Positions 35,801-47,269 of a DNA stretch of 64,000 nt are shown here, in pieces. How positions within the stretch are numbered: position 1 is the stretch's first letter; each line of letters starts with the position of its first letter. A program made the translations under genes and the position numbers. The notes beneath the pieces are model-generated. The model saw nothing but the letters and a program-made list of their open reading frames with translations, made no database searches and was not told the DNA's origin. Origin of the DNA: Haematobia irritans (taxonomy: Eukaryota > Arthropoda > Insecta > Diptera > Muscidae); assembly GCF_050003625.1 (NCBI RefSeq), contig NC_134398.1:74515635-74579634 (forward strand), given 5' to 3'.

Positions 35801-36388
35801 AATATTAAATATTTTACTGTTAACTCTATATTTTTAATATGTTTTAACTTGAGTGTAAGCTTGAACTATCAAATATGGTTTTTGTTATCCTTTTTGCCTT
35901 AAAATGAACTATGTACATAACATAAAACTAAAAACACAAAAGTTTGTAGTAATACAATTGTTGAAATATCTAGTTGATAGAACTCATACTGTCATGTATA
36001 CATTTCTTAACTCGATTATATGTAAAAACATTAGATTAATAAATATTTGAAATTGAATTGACTTCAATTCAACTTCCACTATTCACGTCAAATCCACGAA
36101 GGATTTTTATTAAAAATGACACATTTTTAATAAAACTTATGTATTAAATATAAAACATTTCAAATTTGGATGTAATTCAACTTTCACCAACACTTTTGCA
36201 AGTGAATTGATTTCACGAAAATTCCGGTGAAAGTGGATTGTAGGACACCAAAATCGTGAAATTGATTCACATTCATCTGGAATTGAATGCGAACATGGGC
36301 TTATATATGGGAATTACATCTAAATCTGAGCTGGTTCTGCTTGTTATCGGTTCAGATTTAGATCGGTGATAAAAATATATGACAGCTA
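35801..36388. other. Spacer, no recognised gene
   Basis: 36045-36300 repeats 'gaattgaattcac'-like words in both orientations, probably a decayed foldback repeat. A dispersed-repeat fragment lies at 36340-36388. Confidence 0.3.
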
Positions 36389-36720
36389 TACACTGAAAAA
36401 ACTCAGGAAGAAAAATGTTGGTTAATTTTAGAAAATTAAGATTATATTTAGAAAAATTTAACTAAATAGTATTACAAACGCTGACATAACGCCGATATCA
36501 TTAAATTAATTGATTCAATTTATTTTTTAATTGAAACTTCTCCAATTACGAAAATGATAGTATCAATCACAGAATTAATTAAAAATAACAAATTAATTGA
36601 TTTATTCGGCACTTTAAATTGTTACAATTAAAAATTTAATTGATTTTGAACGAAAAAATCAATTAATGTTAGTTGCGGTAATCAGTTATTGTTTATTTAT
36701 TTTATATGAAATGGTGTTCT
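36389..36720. mobile_element. P3 MITE end fused to P5 (CAATTAA) repeats
   Basis: Starts TACACTGAAAAAACTCAGG and follows the P3 interior ('actaaatagtattacaaacg') to about 36500. It is then replaced by CAATTAA-type P5 sequence to 36665. It is a chimera or nested fragment. Confidence 0.45.
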
Positions 36721-36722
36721 TT

Positions 36723-39385
36723 TACACTGAAAAAACAGTGAACCCTTTTCCATTGCAAAATGAACTAAACTGTAGTAATATTGACCATGATTTAGCCCTT
36801 AAGATTTTTTTCAACTTGTCTAGTTTATAATTGTCTTAAATTTTAGTTAATCTATAACATTGTATTTTAGTTCATTTTTACAACACCATAAGATTTATAT
36901 ACCCCTTCCAAGTTAAAAAGTCAGTATTATTTTGGTTTACTTGCTTATTTTTTGGGAAACCCAATAATAAAAATTGGTTAACAGTCTCTTTAAAATGTCG
37001 ACGACTAAACTATTTTCAAATCAATCATTCCACAGTACAGAGAAATTAAGTAATTAAAGGAACAACAAACCGGTTTACTATTATGAAAATTTTCATACAA
37101 TAAAATTAAACTTTCTTTAAGCAAAAGTACTTTATTATAAAAACTTATGATGGAAGTTCTTAATACAATGTTTTTGTGAATAAAAATTATGGCCACGTGG
37201 AACAAGAAAGTAGTTTATTTTAACTCGCTTTTTGGACATTTTGACTTTCCTTAGTTTTTTATTCATCGTAAGTATATTTTTCACATATCTTGCTGAAAAA
37301 AATGGAAGAAATTATGAAAATTGTTAAAAATGAACATGTAATAAAATATAATTTTTATCTCTTTAAATTAGCTTGTAACTTACCATATTTGGCGGCATTT
37401 TATTAAATGGTGTAAGGAATTCAACTTTTCTTAGATAAACGCACCATAAAGTTTGTACCTGAAACAATTAGAGAAATAAGTAATACATTAACTCATAAAA
37501 TTGTGTTGTTATCGATGAGAAGGACATAATACAATAAATATTCTTGTTAAAAGAAAGCCAAAGTTTTAATATAAAACTTACCAATTCTCTATTACATTGT
37601 ACGCTGAGTTTAAAAAGTTATCGAAATTCATTTTGGGTTACTCTGAAATTAAATATTTATTTTTTACATTAAATAAAGAACATTAAATTGGTTTCCAAAA
37701 AATCTAATTAAAGAAATAATATGCATAAAAAAAGTAAATATTCTGGTTAAAAGAATGTTAAAGTAAGCTTACCAATTCTTAAAAATGTTTTCAAATTGTT
37801 TTTCTGAAATTAAATATTTGTTTTTTACATTAAAAATATTATATTGGTTTCCAAAAATATTTGATTAAAGTAATACTAAAATAAGGTATTAAAAACCTGT
37901 AATTTTGATAATAAAAAGGTCATAAAAAAGTAAATATTCTAGTGAAAAGAAATCCAATTTTTAAAAGAAAACTTACCACTTCTCCATTCAATTATACGCT
38001 GAGGAGAAATATAAAAATTTGCCCGAATCCATCTGGGGTTGCTCTTAAATTAAATATTTTTTACAACAAAGAAAAACAAGAAACTGGTAAAAAAATAATA
38101 ATAATAATTAGCAAATAACAATATACATAAAGAATATTATTTTTTAAAAGAAAACCACATTGAAAAAAGAACACTTACCTATTTATGATTAAACTATACG
38201 CTGAGGTGTAACAAACAATTTTCCAAATTCATCTGGAGTTACTCTGAAATTGAATATTTATTTTTTACATTGAATAATAAAAATTAAATTAGATAAAACA
38301 ATTGCAATATACTTTCCATTTCAGCATTTTTTCCTAAATATTGAACATTCTTAATAACTTTTTTCTAAGCTACCGATCATCACTTCGCCATTGTACACCT
38401 CATCGCTAAAATATTAATAACTTTCCTTTAAAAGTTTTAATAAACAAACACCAATATATGTCTCAATAAACCAAAATAGTCCAAACCTTTATATTCCCTT
38501 GTTACATACTTGTTAAAAAGGTGCAACAGCCCACACCAACGCCAACTATACAACTGAAGCATGCCAAACAAAACCAAGCAAAACTAAAACATTTCTACAA
38601 CAACAAAAACACATGTGCCTTCATTGAAAACAACACCTCATCCAGCCATATAAACCATTCGCGAATAAAAAACACACACACACACAAACCACTGAATGAA
38701 CAAAAATAAAAACAACCCCACGCTCATATATACACAACATCAAAATTTCAAGTAACATAATCTTTACATTAAACATATTCCACTTTGACGAGAAAGATCT
38801 CTGTACTATGCATTAGTTCATCGCATCTGTCCACAATTTACTCTAAAAACAATACTCTTAAATGCATATCAGTATAAGAACGATGAAACGTTTAACTTAA
38901 AATTAGCAAAAACTTCATGAAATGATATCTACCCATTTTTGACGAAAATGTCTATACATTTAATTACATGTGAACTAAAAATATTTCATTGAGAAATGTT
39001 GTACTAACTATTATAAACTATAGGAATTGCCACTAAGAAATTGCTATCCGCTTTCAAGTTCAGTTTTCGTAAAAAAATATTTTCTCATACAAAAACTCTT
39101 TATAGTAAATTACACTTATTATTTAGAAAGTATTTTACATTTCATAAGTAGTTTTATAGTATGACGAAATAATTTTTAACTACCAGTTAAGAAAATTTTT
39201 AAGGAAATTTCCATCGTATTTTGTAGGCCATGAACTAAACGATTGTTACTTAAGATTTGTAAAATTTCCTTTCGAGTAGTTAATTTTCGTTAAAGATACG
39301 AAAAATGAACTAAAATTCTGGAAAACTCTTGTAATAAATTATTGTAAAAATCTTCTTAAATTTACGAGACACTTTTTTCTGTGTA
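36723..39385 (-). mobile_element. Mini-exon element, copy A
   Basis: A 2.66-kb element with imperfect terminal repeats: TACACTGAAAAAACAGTG on the left, and TTACACAGAAAAAAGTGT as the complement of the right end. It is a near-complete inverted copy of 49011-51614. Read on the minus strand it has an AC/GT-rich leader (38521-38720), then five tandem exon-like units and a last exon. A 62-codon plus-strand frame at 38521-38709 is the reverse of the leader and low in complexity. No transposase is visible. Confidence 0.75.
37292..38250 (-). repeat. Tandem mini-exon array in copy A
   Basis: On the minus strand five short exon-like blocks are bounded by AG acceptors and GTAAG donors: 38243-38179, 38043-37977, 37803-37773, 37642-37582 and 37458-37384 (65, 67, 31, 61 and 75 bases). 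The first four are related and recur every ~200 bases, sharing 'tttaatttcag' before and 'gaattggtaag' after. The fifth reads open in one frame (VQTLWCVYLRKVEF...PPNM) and would join a final exon at 37292 that begins CAAGATATGTGA (Q-D-M-stop). Confidence 0.7.
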
Positions 39386-39939
39386 ATTTGACGTGAGGTT
39401 ATACATTCCTATGAATTTTCCGATTATAGTTATAGTTGAAGTTTTCTTTAGATTTATGTCAAAATGTAATGAACGAAGTTTTTAATTATATTTTTAATTG
39501 GATATAGTTTTGAAGATTTTGCAACTTTGGTTTATTTTTGGATTAAGAAAACACTTTGGAGTATTTTACACAGCGTTAGTAAAACCAGGAACATTTAATG
39601 CCCCTGGTGTACTTTTTAACTGCAACTCACGAAATTGCACCCTCTCATAGAAGTAAAAATGAACTAAAAGTAAAGAAAAAACATTGAAGCGAAATCATTA
39701 CCATTTTAACAATACTGTACTGTTACTTGTTTTGTGAATCGTACGAAAATTTTCTTTTGCTCTAGTTCATATTGAACTTATGTGTATGGACGTTAAACTT
39801 TATACACACGATAAATTCATAAAATGTATGAGACATAATTGAAAAAGGAAAATTTTATTGTGCTGTGGAAAATTTCGTAAAAATAATAACTTTAACTACA
39901 AATAAATATTTTTTGCAATAAAAATAAGTTAAGTTTAGC
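39386..39939. other. MITE debris, no gene
   Basis: 39590-39840 resembles 11040-11310 in inverse order. Borders not resolved. Confidence 0.3.
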
Positions 39940-40276
39940 GTTAGGTTAGGTTAGGTTATGTGGCAGCCCGATGTATCAGGCTCACTTAGACTATTCAGTC
40001 CATTGTGATACCACAGTGGTGAACTTCTCTCTTATCACTGAGTGCTGCCCGATTCCATGTTAAGAGACCTCCTTTTTATAGCCGAGTCCGAACGGCGTTC
40101 CACATTTCAGTGAAACCACTTAGAGAAGCTTTGAAACTCTCAGAAATGTCACCAGCAATACTGAGGTGGGATAATCCACCGCTGAAAAACTTTTTGGTGT
40201 TCGATCGTAGCAGGAATCGAACCCACGAGCTTGTGTATGCAATGCGGGCATGCTAACCATTGCACCACGGTGGCTC
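39940..40276 (-). repeat. tRNA-derived SINE with LINE-C tail, independent copy 3
   Basis: Same head, A/B boxes and LINE-C-like tail as 26698-27043, with small differences. It ends in four AACCT units (read on the minus strand). The flanks 'taagttaagtttagcgtta' and 'taagttaagcgttagttta' look like an imperfect target duplication. This is a separate insertion event. Confidence 0.85.
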
Positions 40277-40639
40277 CTAAGTTAAGCGTTAGTTTAACTA
40301 CTAATTTTTTCGTTGTATAATTTCAACTTTTAAACCGAAAATCGCATTTTCAATTTTATTGATACTAGATTTAAAGTTAGAAAGGTTCCTAAAATATTTT
40401 TATTTTAAAGAATCCGTATTATTGTCTTGGAATCAATACCCAAAATCCTTAACGGAAGGTCAAAATCTTTTGATCAAGTAACGGTGTTTTGAATGTATAG
40501 TTATTAATTATTTATGTAATTCGCTTCGTGTTGTCTAGAATTCTTGTTTTCTTACACACAAAAAAAATTTCAATCCAATTAATCCAATTAATTTGTTAAT
40601 TGAAATGTCTTCAATCACAGAAATGATAGTATCAAGTAA
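40277..40639. other. Spacer ending in a P5 MITE fragment at the gap
   Basis: From about 40555, 'atccaattaatttgttaattg' and 'tcacagaaatgatagtatca' match the P5 family at 9660-9730. The fragment runs into the N gap. Confidence 0.4.
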
Positions 40640-40739
40640 NNNNNNNNNNNNNNNNNNNNNNNNNNNNNNNNNNNNNNNNNNNNNNNNNNNNNNNNNNNNN
40701 NNNNNNNNNNNNNNNNNNNNNNNNNNNNNNNNNNNNNNN
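40640..40739. other. Assembly gap (100 N)
   Basis: A run of exactly 100 N, a conventional placeholder of unknown true length. It directly precedes a long foldback, a likely cause of the break. Confidence 1.
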
Positions 40740-42420
40740 TTGTTATTGTCCTAATGTAGATATCTAAATCATTTCCCGAGTCAACATTGGATTACCAACA
40801 AACAGCATTAAACGCAAATAATTAAGTCAGTTTTGCACATCAGCTGATTGTTTTCTTTCACGATGATCCTTATGCCATTGATCTCAGCGTCGTCGCCATT
40901 TTTGTAGTTTTGGAAGCTTTAACTGTCCTCGAATATATATCCACATTTTTTTCGCGTAAAATCAAATATATTTTCTTGATTTTTCTACTTAGAATTGCGT
41001 CAGAAATAAAAATATTTTAAACCGAAAAAATTAAAATTCTTTTTTTGAACATCAGCTGATTGTTTTCTAGTGATATCTGCCTTTTATTACCGAGTATTGT
41101 AATTGGTACAAAAAGTAATCGTCGTCGTCGCCGTCGCCACTTCGCAGGAATACCAAATGAATGACGAGACGACTTAAAAGCGATAGACGACAAAAAGCGA
41201 CGGCGAGAGCGAGGGCGACTTCAGGAATAAGGGTGACTTACTTATTTTTGTGTTATCGGAATTTGAAATACTGTTTAGTGAAACATTTCAAAAAGTAAAC
41301 ATGGAAGGAAAACTTCAAGGTTGGTTCACTTTTTTACAGTCCATATGAATTGTCAATTGCAGTTCTTGTATTTTTTTATTTTTTCATATCTTTACATATG
41401 TTTTGTTTTTGCTTTGTGGTATTAATAATTAATTTGAATTGCATATTTTTTCATATTGTTATGGCCAGTTTCTCATTCTCCGATTAATAATTAACCGGAG
41501 GATAGACTACCGGTTAATAAAATTTTTTATGAGATCAGCTGTTTTAGACTTTTTATATTAATTTGCTTCCCTCTAAGAAAAATAAACGTAACGCATTTTG
41601 CGAAGCGAAAACGAACAGCAACGGACCGCCATTTCACTAACACATGCCTATTTTTTCATGTAAAAATAAAACGAAAATAATTCTGTGTAAAACTCTTCGC
41701 AAACGTGCCGTTTTTTGCGGTACGAAAGCGAAATGATTTTGCGTAATGGAAAAGAACTGATTTCAACCTAAAAGTACCGAAAACAGTCCGTTTACGTGTC
41801 GCTCTTGCGTTACGAACGGACTGCATTAACTGTCTTTGAGCCCCATGATGACAGAAACTTGAATTATTTTTGTTTATTCACCCTTATTCCTGAAGTCGCC
41901 CTCGCTCTCGCCGTAGCTTTTTGTCGTCTGTCGCTTTTAAGTCGTCTCGTCATTCATTTGGTATTCCTGCGAAGTGGCGACGGTGGCGACGACGATTATT
42001 TTTTGTACCAATTATAATACTCGGTAATAAAAGGCCGATATTACTAGAAAACAATCAGCTGATGTGCAAAAAAAGAATTTTAATTTTTTCGGTTTAAAAT
42101 ATTTTTATTTCTGACGCAATTCTAAGTCGGAAAATCAAGAAAAAATATTTAATTTGACGCGGAAAAAAGGTGGATATATATTCGAGGACAGTTAAAGCTT
42201 CCAAAACTACAAAAATGGCGACGACACTGAGATCAATGGCACAAGGATCATCATGAAAGAAAACAATCAGCTGATGTGCTGAATTTTAATTATTTACGTT
42301 TAAAATGCTGTTTGTTTGTAATCCAATGTTGACATGGAAAATCAAAATAAATGATAAATTTGACTCGGGAAATGATTTAGATATCTAACATACATTAGGA
42401 CAATAACAATATCCGGCATA
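40740..42420. repeat. Long foldback element, ~510-540-bp arms
   Basis: 40740-41245 and 41868-42415 are inverted repeats over their whole length. Matching words include 'tgttattgtcctaatgta' with 'acattaggacaataaca', and 'tcaggaataagggtga' with 'cacccttattcctga'. The spacer of ~620 bases has weaker internal pairing ('cgtaacgcattttgcg', 'gcgttacgaacgga'). The outer left border is hidden by the gap. A 73-codon frame in the right arm is a by-product. No transposase is seen. Confidence 0.8.
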
Positions 42421-43194
42421 TACAATTGGAATGACGTTGACATTATGTGTCCAAGGATCATTCAAAGTTCGACACAATTGTTACCTAAGTTTGGTGCTAA
42501 ATAAAATACATTGGCCTTGAAGGATTTCAATTAAAAATAAATGAAATTGAAAATCAACACGTTTACTTTAATTGTACAGTGTTCTTTTCTATGATTTGAA
42601 TGTGATGACCATAACTGCTATATATACTGATTTTTTCCATTTTATTGTAATTGTTGAAGATTAGTCACTTTACCTCTTACCAATATCCATTTTTTGCATT
42701 TATTTTTCAATTGTTCGATTAATAAAGTCTAAAAAACTTCTTCAAAAATTAAACACTAAACTCGTCGCTGGTAAATTTAAAGGCGACAAAAAGCGACGAT
42801 GTTGGCGACAAAAAGCGACACCAGGAATACCGATTTTCTTCGATAGCAGAATACATCGACGAACAGAATACCAATTAGTGGCGACTGAAGAAAAGCGACA
42901 AAAAGCGACGGCGAGGGCGACTTCTGGAATAAGGGTGATTATCTTTGAGGTGTGTTAGTTTTCAGCAAATATTTTTTTTGCCTTCGTCTAACTTATCACC
43001 GATTTTATTGCTGTCGCCAAAAAGTGGTTCCAATATTCAAAGGACTGGCAGCGACAACTCGCAGTCAAAATAAACGGTTAATTTTTTAATTCTATTTTAG
43101 TACTAATTAGATTTCGTCAGGTTGAAAATCCTAAATCCCAAAATCCTGCTAGTTTTAGTTTTTAATATTACAACACAATTTCTTTTTTAAAATT
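42421..43194. other. Spacer with short GCGAC repeats
   Basis: 42781-42940 repeats 'ggcgacaaaaagcgac' and ends 'ggaataagggtga', words also in the foldback arms, so it is probably a related fragment. The remainder is unrecognised. Confidence 0.4.
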
Positions 43195-43786
43195 TAATCA
43201 AATAGCCGAGATATTTGGAAAAAAAAACATTTTGAACAAAATTTTTGACAGAATTGCCACTTTCGAACTTCGTTATTTTGACAGTTGTACTAGCCGAGTA
43301 CATTATTGTGCCGTTTAAATAAAAATTCTATCTCTTATAGTTTTCGAGAATTTCGAAAAATTCCCAGAATTGCCATATTCAAATTTCGAAAATTTTAATA
43401 TTGTATTAAACTGTTGTCGCCTTGTGCTTATTTGTACCATTGAGATCACCTTTCTATATCAAACCGTTTCGGAGAAAAAGCCAAATTAATTTTTTTAAAA
43501 AGTTTCAAAATATATGTATGTTTGAAAAATTCCAAAATTTAAATGTTTGAATTTTGAAAAACTGAATATTGTGCCAATTTGTGCTAGGTTAGTACTCATT
43601 TGTGCCGTAGTACTCATTTGTACCGTTTTGGAGATATTCGCAAAAATTGAATGTTGTGCCAATTTGTGCTAGGTTAATACTCATTTAAAAATGTCAATTT
43701 ATGATTGAAAATAGTAAAAATATAATTTTTTTGAAGTTCAAAAAAGTGAATGTTGTGCCAATTTGTGCTAGGTTAGTACTCATTTT

Positions 43787-43990
43787 TTCATGTTGGACCT
43801 TTCGCCTTCATGCACTTCTCGCAATTGACTACACATTAAGCAATTAATTATTGACATCCAACCCAGTAGTTGCTTCACTTTCTCGGCTATTTTGGTTATT
43901 CCAAGGTGACCTCCACTGACATTTTTTCTGCAGGTGTAGACATTTCTCGTCGTGAACCACAATTTTCTCATCCACAGAAAGAACTTTCAG
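43787..43990 (-). pseudogene. LTR-retroelement integrase zinc-finger fragment
   Basis: The minus strand reads SGGHLGITKIAEKVKQ, followed by a decayed INCLMCSQLREVHEGE stretch: the H-H-C-C zinc-binding N-terminus of a Ty3/gypsy-type integrase. The same block occurs in the element at 53815-55714. A frameshift lies between the two halves. Confidence 0.65.
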
Positions 43991-44193
43991 AGCAACGGAA
44001 CTTTACTAGCAACTCACCAAATCGATTAATTTAAAGTACGTTACGTAATTTGGTGTGCTGATTCCAACAAAGTAAAAATTTTGGTCCGGAAATACCCATA
44101 TCTTGAGAAATAACCTCTAAAGGGTCAATCAAAATTTTGCTCAGTCATTTATGATTCAATTTGAACAAACTTGGTGTCGTTGTAAAGCTGATC

Positions 44194-44591
44194 CTAAGTG
44201 CTATTAACTTAAACTTTAAAGTAAATATCTAATAAAGTTTATGAGATTTAAGAACAAATTTAAAATTTTGACCCTCATTTTGACTATTTTCAATAATAAA
44301 TTGGCATTTTTTAAAAAGTTTTTGCGAATATCTCCAAAACTTTTTCGTTTTTCAAACATATATTTTGGAACTTTCTTAAAAAATTAATTTTGCTAAGTGC
44401 TATTAACTTAAACTTTAAAGTAAATATCTAATAAAGTTTATGAGATTTAAGAACAAATTTAAAATTTTGACCCTCATTTTGACTATTTTCAATAATAAAT
44501 TGGCATTTTTTAAAAAGTTTTTGCGAATATCTCCAAAACTTTTTCGTTTTTCAAACATATATTTTGGAACTTTCTTAAAAAATTAATTTTG
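44194..44591. repeat. 199-bp tandem duplication, two apparently identical copies
   Basis: 44194-44392 and 44393-44591 are the same sequence ('ctaagtgctattaactt' to 'aaaaattaattttg'). I found no difference between them, implying a recent event or an assembly repeat. Confidence 0.9.
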
Positions 44592-44850
44592 CTTTTTCCC
44601 CGAAACGACTTTAGATAGAAAGGTGATCTCAGCGGCACAAATAAGCACAAGGCGACAACATTTTAATACAATATTGAAATTCGAAAATGGGGATTCTGGC
44701 AATTTTTCGAAATTTCTGGATTTCTCGAAAACTGTACAAGGTAGAATTTTTAATTAAATGGCACAATAATGTACTCGGCTAGAACAACTGTCAAAATGTC
44801 GAATGGCTTTTTGAACAGTTTTTCCAAATATCTCGGCTATTTAGAAAACA

Positions 44851-45372
44851 AATTGCAGTACAAATAGGAACACACCTAGCACAATTCAGCACAACTTTGA
44901 AATTTTCGAAATTCGCAAATGGCAATTCTACTTTCTTGGACATGAAATAGAATAGTATTATTTCCACTTTCGCCTAGAAGTATGCTTCAGAATGCGTATG
45001 TTTCAATAAATCAAGACAATGCTAATTAAACACAGCTGTATTTTACGCAAGCGCCTAAAACTCTTAAAACTAAATAATTTCCATGTTATGAATGTGAAGA
45101 TAAAGAAAGAGATTGCTTCAAGTTCGAATCGAAAATTCGAAGGTTGCGAGCTCCGTCCAAAATTGGATACAGTGGGTACAGTGTTGCAATTTGGGTTTAA
45201 AGAAAATTAATGACGTTTGTTTTACGAAATTAGATTGGCAGTACATTGCCACACACATTTCATCAACATAGCTTAGCGTAGAAAAACCTATCCATATACG
45301 ATGACAAACAATTAACAGCAGCTATACTAAAGAAAAGCTATGAAGAAATTCCCATTTTGAATTTGGAAATAT
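44851..45372. other. Spacer, no recognised gene
   Basis: Short frames only; nothing I can support. Confidence 0.3.
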
Positions 45373-45583
45373 TGTTACGTTTTTATATTTTGCGGCGGGT
45401 TTAATATCCCGATAGTTAAAAACACAGTTCTTTTGAAATAACGACAATCTACAATTTATTTGCTTAACTGATTGGTTTCACTTATTTACTGTTTACGATT
45501 ATATTTACTACTGACGTACTAGCTCCCACTGCCAGCTATTTATATTGTAAAGACATAACATTCTGACTAGTATTGCCTACAAC
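45373..45583 (-). mobile_element. LTR (minus strand), part 1, split by a hAT-type insertion
   Basis: On the minus strand 'gttgtaggcaatactagtc' to 'ataaaaacgtaaca' parallels the LTR at 53878-54084, including 'attgtagattgtcgttatt' and an AATAAA polyadenylation-type signal. It continues beyond the insertion at 52126. No internal retroelement sequence adjoins, so it may be a solo LTR. Confidence 0.65.
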
Positions 45584-45715
45584 CAGGGATCCGGAGCGGT
45601 CCATTTTTTTCGCTCCGCTCCGCTCCCGCTCCGGAGAAAAAAAAACCGATCCGCTCCGAGAAAAAAAAATCGCTCCGCTCCTCTTCGAGAAAATTATAGT
45701 ACAAACATTGTATTA

Positions 45716-47239
45716 GGTGTGTTCCTTTACTTTACTCGTAGTAAAAAGTAGTAAAAGAGAGAAATATTGAAAATCCTCTCAGATTTCTATATTTGTTAAG
45801 TGTACAGGAACGAAAATATAGTAAAAATTGTAAAAATGTCAAATAAAAAACAAAAGAAGCATTGTGATTTGAATAAATATTTTCAAAACATGTAGGTAAA
45901 TTAAATACTTTTATATTGAACTTTTTTTTTGACAAATGGCAGATTTTTTGCAGGAAACTTTGAAATCCTTATTACGATAGAAAGAAGCTATGGTTTTTAC
46001 TTTGTTATAAAAAGTACTCCGTTTGCAAAATTTTTAATAAAAGTAAAACTCGGGCTTCTGGGCCACAAAGTAGAGTAATAGCGCATATTATCAGTATCTT
46101 ATAAGGTGGGGTTTTTCATTCCGTTTGTAACACATACAAATAACGAATTCTGACTATAGAAAGTATATACAGTCTTGATCAGGGAGAAATTATAAGACAA
46201 TGTCTCTCTGTCTGGCTATCTGTTGTAATCAGGCTACTTCCTTTAATAATGAACCTATAGTGCTGGAATTTTAACAGACACGTTTTTCTTCTACATGCAG
46301 GTCAATTTTGAAGATGGGACTACTTCGGCCTAAGTTTCGATTTTGCTTCCATATGAACCGACCCCCGAATTGGGGTCTTCATGACATAGACATTAAAACT
46401 TTTATCCGATTTGCATGAAATTCAAAACATAGAGGTACTTTTGGTCCATTAAAGGGTGTGCCGAATTTGGTGTGAGTCGGTCAATGTTTTGGTACTTTTT
46501 TCGAAACAAGTGGTATTGGTTCGGCATTGTTTTGAAATTCCAAATTGTGGAGTCTACACGTTAAATCTAAAGCACAAAGGTTCACAAATTTTTCCTCCAG
46601 AATACGTAGAATTTTATAAGGAATGTAGTCCTTCTAGACTCAAAATACAGACCCCACTTGTTCAAATTTTGCAAAAAAATAAATTGTAAGGCCCTATCTC
46701 GCAAATATTAGATATATTCGCACACATACACAATCTTTTTATGGAAGTTTATAAGTTCTATCCAGCAAAGCAAAAATCATGAAAATCGGTGCATAATTGC
46801 GCGTTTGCCAAGTAACACTAAATGGCATACATCCGAGGTGTCCAACTTCCAACGTCTATAGACCAGCCCGTGAATCCACTAGGGACCTACAAACCTCTAA
46901 ATATAGAGAAAAACATTCCAGCTTTGGCACAAAGAAAAAATTATGATGATATCTTAATCCATTAAAAAGTTACAGATTTATTTCCAAAAAAAGCGATTTG
47001 GAACTACTTTAGTTTGGAAAATTTGAAAACAAATAATTTTTTTTGTCATGACATATCTACAACTATTACTCTAAAGAATTTGTCGAGTAACTTGTAGTAA
47101 AAAAATTTTAAAAGAGACATGCATTTTGACATTGTTCTCTTAAAATTGTTTACTACTTTTACTATTTTTTGGGGTTGAGGAACGGTTTCTAGTAAAAACT
47201 AGTAAAAGTAGTAACTAGTAGTACGTAAAGGAACACAAC
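45716..47239. mobile_element. 1.5-kb TIR element nested in the hAT
   Basis: Ends GGTGTGTTCCTTTAC and GTAAAGGAACACAAC are inverted and flanked by TATTA on both sides. Subterminal regions are rich in 'agtagtaaaag' and 'ctactttta'. Part of the interior (46080-46450) resembles other dispersed fly repeats ('ccgtttgtaacac', 'agtatatacagtcttgatc'). A 77-codon frame at 46456-46689 has no recognisable domain. Confidence 0.65.
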
Positions 47240-47269
47240 TATTATTTGTTGAATTGAGTTTTATTATAC

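Larger units (their letters stand above)
43195..44850. repeat. Second foldback, ~300-bp arms, interrupted
   Basis: 'aatagccgagatatttgg' near 43200 pairs with 'ccaaatatctcggctatt' near 44825. 'tgtactagccgagtacatt' pairs with 'aatgtactcggctagaaca'. 'cgccttgtgcttatttg' pairs with 'aaataagcacaaggcg'. Between the arms lie tandem 'gtgccaatttgtgctaggtt' units (43570-43780), a retroelement fragment and a 199-base tandem duplication. Confidence 0.7.

Noticed and set aside
37292..38250. CRISPR-like regularly spaced repeats
   Set aside because: Units are ~200 bases, diverged, splice-site-bounded and in a fly genome; no repeat-spacer structure or cas genes.
38521..38709. Thr/Pro/Asn/Lys-rich frame in copy A and a similar 103-codon frame in copy C (57250-57561)
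   Set aside because: AC-rich leader read on the strand opposite to the exon array; residues are not conserved between copies as a protein would be.
41796..42017. 73-codon frame in the right foldback arm
   Set aside because: It is part of an inverted repeat; the same DNA in the left arm has no matching frame, and there is no domain.
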